DNA of 64,000 nt from Hydrangea macrophylla (lineage: Eukaryota > Streptophyta > Magnoliopsida > Cornales > Hydrangeaceae). Of the stretch, positions 8,810 to 18,670 are shown piece after piece. The stretch's first letter is position 1, and each line of letters opens with the position of its first letter. A program made the position numbers and the translations under genes. The notes beneath the pieces are model-generated. The model was not told the origin of the DNA. It saw only the letters and a program-made list of their open reading frames with translations, and searched no databases. The DNA lies in NCBI GenBank assembly GCA_033977485.1, contig CM066985.1:73765045-73829044 (forward strand), in the 5' to 3' direction.

Positions 8810-10942
8810 TGTTATAACAACCACATGCGTGCTATTGCATTTCATTACATTGCCATGCATGATAATGTGATGTGTTGTACATTTTGGCACATGTTTGAGT
8901 GAGTTCAAACTCATGAGTCCATTTGGGTATCTGTGTTAGAGAACCCTCTGAGACTGTGGTGATTGAGGATTTGTTGTTGTGACGTCTCTCCGAGTATGGG
9001 ACGGTCACTGTGGAACACTTTAAATGGTTATCTGGAATTCAATGTTTACCTGCGTATTTCTATATTTGTATTATTTCTGGTTTAAAATTTATATCTGTTG
9101 TTAGATTTAGTATCCTGGTGAGGACGAATTAACACGCTATTAATTTGGTAGGCTAATTAGCAACTTCGGGAAACGTCATGTAGAAATCCACGTTTTAACA
9201 ACCGAACGGAACTTAGTCAGAAACTATTATAATTTTGAAGCTTCACTCGTGAAGCTATGAATTAGCTGTGTAGAAAGTTTCGGAGACTATTTAGGAGTTT
9301 TGAGAACTTACGGGGAGGTAAATACAATTTTGGAAAATATTGCCTATATATAGAAAGTGATGACTTTCATAATTTTACAACTCTTAACCTAAAACTCAAA
9401 AGGAGGCCACAAGGGATATTTGGGAGCTTAAAGCTTTGCGACGCCAAACGACGACCTTCTGCCCGTTTATTTTCTTCAAGATTTCATATTTAAACTCCTT
9501 GAGGTAAGGGATTCGTTTTGATACCCACTAGGGCCTGTTTGGCTAAGTTTTATGAAAAGTTATTTTCTAGAATTTTTTATAAAAGTTGATATTTGAAATT
9601 CTGATCGATAGGAACTGTACTAGATGGACTTCTACACGTTCTTTGTACACAAGTTTTCTTTGGATAGATCTTTAAGAGCGTATATCGGAGGTGAGTGATT
9701 CAACTTTGTATTATAGAATAATTTCTTGACATGTATTCATGTTTGATATAAAAAACATGTATTAATCCATAGATGTATATTGTGTAGTTCATATTGGGCA
9801 ATCATATTGATAAGTAGGCTCAATAGCATGGTGAAATGTTTTATTTGCCGAGAGCATGGTGATATGTATTCGAGCATGTTGAGTTGCCTATTTGGGTCAG
9901 AAGGAGTACATGGTCACTAAGCCTTTTTGTAGAGCTGATATAGGCATTAAGGTCGCACAATTGAAGAGAAGAATCGTGGGTCTTACCCCTTTTACGTGGA
10001 CTTATTGGCGAGGAGTCACGGATTGAGAGTATGGAATGTGCACGTGAGTCTCCCGCAACTAGTATGAAATGTAGAGATGTGAATGCGAGCATGTTTATCA
10101 TTCATGTGCATTTGTTGTTTTATTCACTAAGCGTTAGCTTAAATAAATCGAATATGTGTGGTTATTCAAATAACCATTTCAGGTGTTAATACCGGCGAGG
10201 AATCGGAGAAGTGAGCACGTGGATTTTGGAGTTCACTTAGAAGGCAACTTGAATGTCAATCTTGTAGTTTTGGGACAATAAACTTGTTGTAATAAGAATA
10301 GCTATGACTTTTAATTTTGTTTAACTTAGAATCGTAGAACGAGTTCTTAATGTTGTAATAGATTGTAATCACTTATAGTTATGTTTTAGTAATGTTTTGA
10401 TCTAGTGAGGATCACTTTAGAATGAGTTTGGCGTATGCGTTTAATCCTCGTTTGATTTTGACAAGCTTTCAAACTTAGAAAATGTTGCAAAATAGAGGCT
10501 GCTGCCATAAAACAGTTGACTGGAAGAGGGCCCAGTCGACTGGACCCCTTTTTTCAAAAGGCAAATTTCTTTTAGCTTTAGGACTTCAGTCGACTGGAGC
10601 TGGATTCTGCACGAAAAACATACATTCTGCATGCATAGTGCCTAGTCGACTGGGCGAGCCCAGTCGACTGAAAGTTTGAGGCATCAGTCGAATGGACCGA
10701 GGGGTTAGTCGACTGAAGGTGGCACTTAGGGTTTTCTTGTTCTCTGTGACTGATGGATCAGTCAACTGGATGCCCGACCGAGTCGACTGAATTGCTTACT
10801 TTCAAATGTTTGTTTTGTTCCGCTGCGTGTGTTCTTAAAACTAATTTTTTGGGAATGTTAATGATTTGGTTTAGCCTCGGTGGCGTGCCACGGGTTTCGG
10901 TTCTGCTAATGTAGGATCGGGCTGTGGGATAAGGCTGTGACA
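8810..10942 (+). repeat. 3' LTR of element A
   Basis: The LTR starts with TGTTATAACAACC directly after the purine tract AAGGGGGAGAG (8799-8809) and ends in GCTGTGACA (10942), 2133 bp. Its 3' end (CCTCGGTGGCGTGCCACG near 10874) is homologous to the end of the LTRs of element D. It contains nine CAGTCGACTG-like sites at 10512-10795. Confidence 0.8.
10512..10795 (+). repeat. CAGTCGACTG palindromic site array in LTR A
   Basis: Nine sites occur in about 285 bp: CAGTTGACTGG (10515), CAGTCGACTGGA (10531 and 10588), TAGTCGACTGGG (10642), CAGTCGACTGAA (10660), CAGTCGAATGGA (10685), TAGTCGACTGAA (10707), CAGTCAACTGGA (10759) and GAGTCGACTGAA (10780), with irregular spacing. Confidence 0.8.
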
Positions 10943-11165
10943 TAAGGAATACTCGAGCTGAAAATGATGTCCCTGGACACAAAGTAGCTGAAAAAATGTC
11001 GTTGTAGGTGGCCTGGGTGCCTGGTCCCCAATTGTTAGGATTGTGGGAAAGTTGAAGGAATGAAGGAAATTGAAGAGAAGAAAAGGGTTTGAAAAGAGGA
11101 GTCCGAAGGGAGCATCCCTCATAGAAAAATGAAAAGCACTCCTCAAAGGAGAGGAGAAAGGACTT

Positions 11166-12210
11166 ACGTCCATGAAGCGGACTGCGAAGATGGGGATGTC
11201 TGTCAGTTGGCGAGCAGCTGGGTAGAACTCTGGAAAGTAGGAGTATAACCCGAGTTGAATGATCCATATCGAGCTGCCTTCAGAGTTAAAGCTCGAGTGA
11301 ACGAAGTCCGTCACGCCTCAGACTAGGTGTGCCCAAACAAGGGTGGCCAGGGCAAGAGGGTTGCCTGATGTTAGGGCCAGGGCTAGAGTGGTATACTCTT
11401 TTGTGATGGCCTAACTGGCTGAACAGAAGAGGTACCTGTTCAGCTAGTAGATTAGAAAAGGCCGTGTGTTCAGCGTCGATCACCTCCGTTCCTTCCTTAC
11501 CCATCGAGGCTAATAGAAAGTTGTCGAAGGTTATGATCGGATGGTAAGACACAGCTCCATCCCTAATGGATTCTTGCTGAGGGTAGGAGAAGCTGGCCAT
11601 TCCAACGTCAAGGCCGGACATAATTTCTTGCCCGTGGGGATGAAGCCCAAGTAGGTAGCTGATGTCCTTGAATGTTGGGCCCATCGGACTGCAATGAAAT
11701 AGAAAGTCGTTACATGAGGAAGACCAGAATAAGAGGGCTAAGAAGAAAGGCGAACAGTCTATCTCCAGCTTGGACTGACAAAGCATAATGGCATCTTGGA
11801 TGCCCGTTCTCTTCCAAAGATCGGCCTTGGAGTCCGATACTCTTGTCACCCACTTGTCCCAGTCTGCAGCAGGGGTGGGCCAGCCCCTGATTGGATGTGT
11901 AGCAGTCCAGACTTTGTTCCAGTAAGCAGGTACCTAGAAGAATGATTCATTCTCCACTGGCAAAAAATAGGGGTTAAAGGCCGCTGGAGGATCACCGCAA
12001 AATGTCGTGCCAAGCCCCGATGCCGCCGGGGTGCCATCAGCAGTACTATAAAGGGTGAAGCTTTTAGTATAAATCTCTATAGCGTGAGCTTTGGCTAGGG
12101 CCCTGACCTCTTTACAGTGGTTATGTGGAGGAGGAGCATCCATGAAAGTCTTCTTGCCCTTGGATGGTGCTGCCGGAGTAGTTTTTGGGGCCCGTCCATT
12201 TCTATAGTAG
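11166..12210 (-). pseudogene. Plant mobile domain (PMD, aminotransferase-like) gene fragment
   Basis: On the minus strand, successive frames give an N-terminal segment (CKEVRALAKAHAIEIYTKS, then YFLPVENESFF and a TAG near 11934), then the PMD core (ALLFWSSSCNDFLFHCSPMG followed by PTFKDISYLLGLHPHGQE), and after a frameshift near 11300 the distal PMD motif SIWIIQLGLYSYFPEFYP. It ends at a plausible splice donor (FMD, then GTAAGTCC near 11165). PMD (Pfam PF10536) proteins include the MAIN/MAIL1 nuclear factors, but many copies are carried by transposons. The stop and shift make it non-functional as read. It lies between two retrotransposons, so a mobile origin is likely. The annotation word aminotransferase is a historical label and no such activity is implied. 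Confidence 0.65.
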
Positions 12211-12339
12211 GAATGGTGGTTTGCTTATCGGAATAATGAGGGCTTAGAGAGAGAAGCTTTGGGTGCTGGTGGGTTTTAGAGAGAGAGAGAGAGGAAGGTG
12301 CAAATGAAGGACGTGAAGAGATTTTTGAAAATCTCATTG

Positions 12340-13726
12340 TTTTATACGCATCACATTTAATGCAGAGTAACTGATGGGATTCTCGATGATCTGATAATCA
12401 CTGCATGATTAACACGTGGCAGTTTCAAATTCAAAACGTCATGCCAATCAAGGGTGGGATGATTGATGTGACCTTTTGGGGGGCAATTATTTGCACCCAA
12501 AAACTGCCAAAGGTTTTTGAGCCCGATTGGAATGGACCTGGGACAATTGGCCTATGACGTGTACAAGAGGGGCTGGTCCAGAGTTGCTTCGACCCATCAG
12601 GCTCAGAGGGAATGTCATAGGACTTAGAGAGACAAAGCTGTTACAAAAAACCCGATGGGTGATATGAGTCATGATCTGGCCAATCAGGCAATGTCATTAA
12701 GATGAGTGAACAATGAGGTTAATGCCTAATCGGGAGGCTAATTATGGGTAATAGCAATCAGGCATCCGAGCTAGAAGTTGACATCAAAACAAAAGCCCGA
12801 TGAGTAACTAAGAGAATATACATGTCAATCGGATACTATACTGGAAGGAGATGGTGAAAGCCGGTTGCATAAGCCCGATTGATTTTGAAAGTATGCAAGA
12901 CGGTCGTCGGGCATGGAATCGTCAAGTGTGAGTTACGAGCCCGATTTGGTTAAAGATGTGACGAGGTGAGCCCGATGAGCTAAATAGGGAAGAAGGCTCT
13001 GCTTTTATCTGTCATTAATGATGTCATCCTGGTTTGAAACAATCAGAGCCCATCTAGGAATGGAATTGATTCATGTCCAGCTGGCTTTGAAAGGATAATT
13101 CCTAGAAATACAGGATTGAATCAATCAGGACTCCAGATAAGGAAAGAATTGGAGATATGGAAGGATTCTGCTACCACTCAGTCTGCTTGAGGTGCAAGTA
13201 AAAGAGTCACTGCCTTATCCGGACTGTTAGAGGGCCGCTACAAATATATAAGCAGGCTAACCATGCAAAGGACTCCACGTCACCTCGAAAAATAGCACGC
13301 AAACAACATTCAATATCATTCAAACCTTTATGTTCTCGTTGTCCTGTATCCATAGCAAATATGTCTGTCCTTTTATTTTATCATTCTTTGAACAGTCAGA
13401 GCATGTTCTGGTTTTGTTCTTTGGACGTATGTTGTATTTTTCCAAACATTCTATAAAATATCTTTATATTTTATTAAACCGTTTGTGATTGTTTACCTAG
13501 TAAACTCAGTACTATTTGGCTTGTGCGCTTCAGTACTGCCAAGGGATTTTCGATGAGGGTACTTTCCTACTCATCATACACAATCACTATTTAGAAGTCA
13601 AATCTAGAAAGCCTTGAGTATCACTCACTCAAGCGTAATAGGAAATTAGTTTACACACACACACACACACACACCAAGCCCGTTTGGCTTTGGCACGCCC
13701 GTGCAAAACTTCTAGCAAACAATATG
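12340..13726. other. Non-coding stretch with GCCCGAT motifs, TATA-like box and AC repeat
   Basis: No gene seen. GCCCGAT/ACCCGAT recurs six times on the plus strand (about 12520, 12651, 12793, 12873, 12943 and 12971). A plus-strand AAATATATAAGC near 13243 looks like a TATA box. An AC dinucleotide run is at 13652-13673. Homology with LTR B begins abruptly at 13727. The stretch may be the flank or LTR of an unrecognised element. Confidence 0.5.
13652..13673. repeat. (AC)n microsatellite
   Basis: About eleven AC units in a row. Confidence 0.95.
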
Positions 13727-14571
13727 TAAGGGATAGTAAGCCCTCAACGAGCGGGGCCTGGTGACGACCACGATGATGAAACGGTGATGCCTTCAGGATC
13801 ATAAGAGTCTGTGATACGCTATATGCGATAAAATCGAAAGAAATTCCGGGGTGAGAAGGACCCGGGGGTGGTGGTTTGAGTTACTTGACTTTCTGGAGAT
13901 TAGTTTGTTGTTATTTATATTTATTGTTGCATTTGCATATTGAACATTCCAATAGCATGATTAGTTCCCTCACTAAGCGAAAGCTTAAACGAAAATATAT
14001 TTTCTATTATTTTTATTAAATAACCATCGTAGGTACAACATGAGAAGAAGAAAGAAAATGATTCGCGCGACAGGTTGGGCAAGGGGGTTATAAGAAGTGT
14101 TGACATGTACATATGCATAGTTAATTTTGGGTTACGTTGTAATCTTGAACTTTAAGTGATGTTGGGAACAACTTGTGTTTTGGAGTCCTTGTAATATGTC
14201 AAGTTCACATTTAGAATGGTTGTGCCCAATGTAGTAAGTTGAACTTGCTAGTCACATGTTATATATATTGGGAAGAAACTTGGAGTAGTAAGTAACTTGG
14301 GTTGTTAATTGAACTTAGTTTTCTTTTGGTTGAGAAGTTTTGCAAGTATTGGGTTAAAGTGTGGAATTTGATGTAAGTTCATGATCCTAAGGAATAATTT
14401 GTGTGTTTTTGATTGTCAATCCATGCTTGGAGGTGTTGTGTTAAGGTTTAGGAACATTTAGAAATGCTTTTGAGAATGTTTTTTGTTGTTTCCCCAAAGT
14501 TTGGGGAAGTTTGGAAATGTTTTGAATTGATAAAAGCAGAGTTTTAGCAGCAGGTAAACCCATCTGCAGAA

Positions 14572-14700
14572 TCCGGATCGATTCGAGTTTGGTGCAGATC
14601 GATCCGGGGCATCCTGAAGGAGTAGAAAATGATAATTTGCTAAAACCAGATCGATCCGGTTTGGGGCAGATCGATCCGGTTTGGGGCGGATCGATCCGCT
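14572..14700 (+). repeat. GGATCGATCC palindromic array in LTR B (five sites)
   Basis: Sites start at about 14575, 14597, 14648, 14668 and 14688. The last three are spaced 20 bp apart by repeats of a CCGGTTTGGGGCAGATCGAT unit. The 3' LTR has four sites (18229-18336). Confidence 0.82.
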
Positions 14701-14812
14701 GGTCTGGTTCCAGCCCAATGGCTTTTACGGAAACAAGCATAACTCTCTCTAGAAAATTCGGATTCACGCGCTATTTTTTGCGTTGGAATCGGGACTTAAA
14801 GACCTATTTTTT

Positions 14813-14821
14813 TATATAAAA
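14813..14821 (+). promoter_or_regulatory. TATA box of LTR B
   Basis: TATATAAAA lies about 115 bp downstream of the palindromic array. The 3' LTR has GATATAAAA at about 18450. It is followed by an AATGACCATTTTACCC block shared with LTR C and with the LTR fragment at 60850. Confidence 0.55.
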
Positions 14822-14992
14822 TTTGCTATACTTTATTAATGACCATTTTACCCTTAGGGGCTATTTTGTCATTATTAACTCATTTTATGAAGTTTAATTC
14901 ATGGTTTCCTTAGTAGTTTGAGAATAAATTGGTGTGTGGGCTTATTATACATGTCCTAAAATGCCCTAGGTGGGTTGGGGTGTGATAATTTT

Positions 14993-15005
14993 TGGTATCA
15001 GAGCA
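14993..15005 (+). other. Primer-binding site, element B
   Basis: TGGTATCAGAGCA, 5 bp after the LTR end, is the usual initiator-tRNA-Met primer site of plant Ty3/gypsy and copia elements. Confidence 0.85.
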
Positions 15006-15177
15006 ATAGATTAGAGCCTTTGGGGAACGAGTGACGATTACGATGCATAGTAGCATAAGTGATTAATGAATGTGTAAATCATGCATACATGTTTACTTAG
15101 CATGTTTAATGATGTTGAGCATACATTGAATTAAACATAACGTGTGTGTGAAAATATATTGTGTGCCAGAGAAAAAA

Positions 15178-16190
15178 TGTCTAGTGAAAGATCGAGACCC
15201 TCTACGTAAATGGAAAGATTGGAAAGAGTGGTAACCGGATTGGTCCAAGTCGTTGAAACTCATGCAATAGAGGGGAGACGTGAACAGCCGAATCCGAATT
15301 CGAGGGAGAAGGTGATCACCATCTCATAATTTTATAAGCAGAAACTGATTCACGAGAGAGACTGATCCAATGAAGGCTGATTTCTAGTTGTCTGATATAC
15401 CGTGTACCGAGGCTCAGCAGGTTCTATATGTCGCCGACACTTTAAAAGAAGAAACACAGTATTGGTGGCGGCTAAGTTAGGACTAGGTAAGCCGAATACA
15501 TGGGAGGAGTTTGTAGTACTCTTCAAGAAACAATACTTTCCAAAATCGTTTGAGGATCAAAAGGCTCAGGAGTTTATGGAACTAAAGTAAGGGGGGATGA
15601 CAGTTCGGGAATACTTTGCCAAATTCATAAGTTTTGCTCGATTTGCCAAAAACATAGTACGAAATGAAGGGGATCGAACTAGAAAGTTTGTGACCGGGCT
15701 TAGGGACGAAATTCGACACCAGGTATTAGTGCAACGGTTGGATAAAGTTGCAGAGGCATTGGATGTGGCTTCAATTATCGAGAGAGATATGGGGTATCAA
15801 CAAGGTTCGCAAGCACCGTCAACTCAACAATACAAATGGCTAAGTTCAAGTCAATATAGTGGTCAAGGGAGTTTGAAAAGACAAAGTTTTGGGAGTTCCT
15901 CAAGTGGTAGAGGTAATAAGCCGCAATGCAATACATGTGGTAAATTTCATTGGGGTGTGTGCAAACTATCGACGACAGTGTGCAACAATTGTCGTCAAAT
16001 GGGACACGTGGTGAAGAATTGTCCAGGTATAAGGCCCAGTACAAATGCTCCGATGAGACGTACTGATGATAGTGGAATGATTTTCCATAATTGTAGGGAG
16101 CTTGGACACCGAATGGAGAATTGTCCTAGGCCAGGGCAAGGAGGTTCAAGTGCAACAGCGAGTAGTGCACCAATACCAAGACCACCTTAA
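15178..16190 (+). pseudogene. gag of element B
   Basis: Starts about 180 bp after the PBS with a weak MSSERSRPS reading containing early stops. A readable core comes next (KPNTWEEFVVLFKKQYFPKS, then QEFMELK and a TAA), then a clean 197-codon frame (15597-16190) with MTVREYFAKF, a RKFVTGLRDEIRHQV segment and two CCHC knuckles (CNNCRQMGHVVKNC and HNCRELGHRMENC, the second with the first Cys lost). The frame closes with TAA at 16188. The N-terminal stops make it inactive. Confidence 0.82.
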
Positions 16191-16299
16191 CAAAACAAGC
16201 ACAAGGATGAGAGCAACGACATGGTTGTTATTTCCAGCTTAACCTAGGAAAGACCACCGTCGCTAATACATTCGTGTTAGGTAAAGTTCTTATTTGCTC

Positions 16300-16360
16300 C
16301 AAACCTGCTAATGTGTTAATGGATTCCGATTCTACGCATTCGTTCGTATCATATCAATTT
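16300..16360 (+). pseudogene. Truncated protease start of element B
   Basis: Reads VLMDSDSTHSFVSYQF, the protease active site with DSG changed to DSD, and is cut at about 16360 by the junction to the Athila LTR fragment. Confidence 0.7.
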
Positions 16361-17228
16361 GGTTGTGACATAATCCGTCTAATTTAGGCATGGACTATTC
16401 AGATACTTGATAACACAATTCAATTTAAGCACCATTACATGTAAACAATCTATACAAGCACATCAAATATAGATCATTGAGCATATCACAGTCAAAATAG
16501 ATCTAAGACAAGAATAAACTTTGAAAGTAATGATTTAATCAATAGAAGTACGATTTATTTATAAAAATCCTCTAAACATGTAATTATCATCCATACATAA
16601 TAAAACTAAAATAAAAACATAAACAAAACCCTATTACTTGGCTAGGGTTTCATTGAAACCCTAGATCTAGGCTTAGTTGGTCATGGAATTGATGAACGGC
16701 AAGAGGTTGATGGAGGAGGCCATGGGAATCCTTGGTCTTCTTCTTCTTCTCCTTGCTTTCCTCTCTTCAATGGCTGTGTATAATGTGTCTATTAATGGCC
16801 AACCCTTTAATTGAAGTAAAATAGGGTATATATAGATTTTACAACAAATTTTGGAAGCTTTCCTAACCCGAAACATACTAAAACTGCTTTATTTTGCAAT
16901 CTGGACGTAATTAGATAGTTTTGTTTGCGTAGGAATCATCAGTAGAGTGAAATACGCAAGTTCCATTTTTGTATAGGTCGTGCGAGCACGATATGTGGAG
17001 GTCGCGCGAGCGATTTTCTAGGTTTCCGCGCAGGCGGGCCGCGCGCGCGATGTGTGTTTTCTTGCTTCTTTTGCTCTGCTTTTTCACCCCATTTAACTTG
17101 GTTTACTTGATTTATTCCAAAACCTGTCAGAAAATAGAAAATAAAGTAAAAATATACAAAAACAGGATAAAAAGGTACTAACAAACGTAAGTTAAGGCAT
17201 ATAATTAGGATCTGTTCTCTCCCGATCA
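16361..17228 (-). repeat. Truncated Athila-type LTR fragment
   Basis: Matches the distal two-thirds of the 3195-4552 LTR, from GGTTGTG to the terminal GATCA at 17228, including the TATA-like site (about 16827-16835) and the TCGCGCGAGCG cluster (16975-17050). Its inner side joins protease sequence of element B at 16360/16361, its outer side joins LTR B. Confidence 0.85.
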
Positions 17229-18625
17229 ATAATTGTTACTCAATTCATGCTTATGTACATATATGTTGATGAATTTGGAGTAAAGCATGTCGATTATGTA
17301 TATCTTGCCATGTTACATGCTTAGGTTGCTTATGTGGTTATGTGGATCAAAGGAAAGTCGAGAAGTGGTCACCATTTATAGGTCCCATAGGTAAGGGATA
17401 GTAAGCCCTCAACGAGCGAGGCATGGTGACGACCCCGATGATGAAGCGGTGATGCCTTCGGGATCACAAGAGTGTGTGATACGCTATATACGATAAAAGA
17501 GTGAGAGATTCTGGGGTAAGAAAGACCTGGGGTTGGTGGCTTGAGTTGACTTTCCAGAGATTAGTTTGTTGTTATTTATATTAATTGTTGCACTTGCATA
17601 TTGAACATTCTAATAGCATGATTAGTTCCCTCACTAAGCGAAAGCTTAATTGAAAATATATTTTCTATTGTGGTTATTAAATAACCATCGCAGATACAGC
17701 ACGAGAAGAAGAAAGAAAATGATTTGCGCGACGTGTTGGGCATGGGAGTTGTAAGAAGTGTTGACATGTACATATGTATAGTTAATTTTGGGTTAAGTTG
17801 TAATCTTGAACTTTAAGTGATGTTAGGAACAAATTGTGTTTTGGAGTCCTTTTAATATATCAAGTTCACATTTAGTATGGTTGTGCCCAATGTAGTAAGT
17901 TGAACTTGCAAGTCACATGTAATGTATATTGGGAAGAAACTTGGAGTAGTAAGTAACTTGGGTTGTTAATTCAACTTAGTTTTCTTTTGGTTGAGAAGTT
18001 TTGCAAGTATTGGGTTAAAGTGTGGATTTTGATGTAAGTTCATGATTTGAAGGAATAATTTGTGTTTTTGATTGTCAATTCATGCTTGGAGGTGTTGTGT
18101 TAAGGTTTAGGAAATTTTAGAAATGCTTTGAGAATGAATTTTGATGTTTTCCTAAAGTTTGGGAAAGTTTGGAAATGTTTAGAATTGATAAACTAGAGTT
18201 TTAGCAACAGGTAAACCCATCTGCAGAATCCGGATCGATCCGGGTCTGGTGCGGATCGATCTGGGGCATCTGAAAGAGTAGAAAATGAGAATCTGCTAAA
18301 ATCGGATCGATCCGGTTTTGGGGCGGATCGATTCGTTGGTCTGGTTCCACCTCGACGGAATTTATGGAAACAAGCATAACTCTCTCTAGAAACTTCGGAT
18401 TCGTACGCCATTTTTTTGCGTTAGAACCAGGACTCAAAGACCTATATTTTGATATAAAATTTGCTACACTTTATTAATGGCCATGTTACCCTTGGGGGCT
18501 GTTTTGTCATTTTAAACTCGTTTTATGAAGTTTAATTCATGGTTTCCTTAGTAGTTTGAGAATAAATTATTGTGTGGGCTTATTACACGTGACCTAAACC
18601 GCCCGAGGCGGGTTGGGGTGTGACA
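17229..18625 (+). repeat. 3' LTR of element B
   Basis: Aligns with the 5' LTR from 17391 on and ends in GGTTGGGGTGTGACA at 18625. The first 160 bp have no partner in the truncated 5' copy. It holds four GATCGATCC-like sites (18229-18336). Confidence 0.8.
18229..18336 (+). repeat. GATCGATCC array in 3' LTR of element B (four sites)
   Basis: Sites start at about 18232, 18253, 18304 and 18325. One 20-bp unit fewer than in the 5' LTR. Confidence 0.8.
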
Positions 18626-18670
18626 AACCACCCGAGGCGAGTTGGGTCACACCCCAACCTACCTCGGGCG
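18626..18670. repeat. Head-to-head LTR-end junction (inverted repeat)
   Basis: After the end of LTR B comes a second, slightly different LTR-end sequence (AACCACCCGAGGCGAGTTGG), immediately followed by the inverted end of LTR C (CACACCCCAACC, then CTCGGGCGGTTT). The two arms form an imperfect palindrome of about 22 bp per arm with the expected central bases missing. Confidence 0.7.

Larger units (their letters stand above)
4553..10942 (+). mobile_element. Degenerate Tekay/Del-type Ty3/gypsy element A (5' end replaced by element 1)
   Basis: Pieces of gag, protease, RT, RNase H, integrase and a chromodomain-type C-terminus follow in Ty3/gypsy order on the plus strand, then a purine tract and a 3' LTR (8810-10942). 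Many in-frame stops and frameshifts show it is dead. The left side starts inside gag at the outer edge of element 1's LTR, so element 1 inserted in gag. The 5' LTR and PBS are not in the window. Confidence 0.88.
13727..14987 (+). repeat. 5' LTR of element B (left end truncated)
   Basis: Homologous to 17391-18625 from its first base to its end. The terminus reads GGTGTGATA where the 3' LTR has GGTGTGACA. It contains five GATCGATCC sites (14572-14700) and a TATA box TATATAAAA (14813-14821). The missing left end shows a deletion or recombination at 13726/13727. Confidence 0.8.
13727..18625 (+). mobile_element. Tekay-type Ty3/gypsy element B, internally deleted and interrupted by an Athila LTR fragment
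   Basis: Order on the plus strand: truncated 5' LTR (13727-14987), PBS, gag (15178-16190), the first codons of protease (about 16300-16360), an abrupt switch to an Athila-type LTR fragment (16361-17228), then the 3' LTR (17229-18625). The pol region is missing. The two LTR copies match closely from the shared GTAAGGGATAGTAAGCCC onward (13727 and 17391). Confidence 0.8.

Noticed and set aside
10512..10795. CRISPR-like array (regular short repeats)
   Set aside because: Spacing is irregular, the repeats are 10-bp palindromes, the setting is a plant LTR and there are no cas genes.
11286..11849. True aminotransferase or phosphatase function for the PMD frame
   Set aside because: These names are legacy labels on PMD proteins. 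No catalytic motif of either enzyme class is visible.
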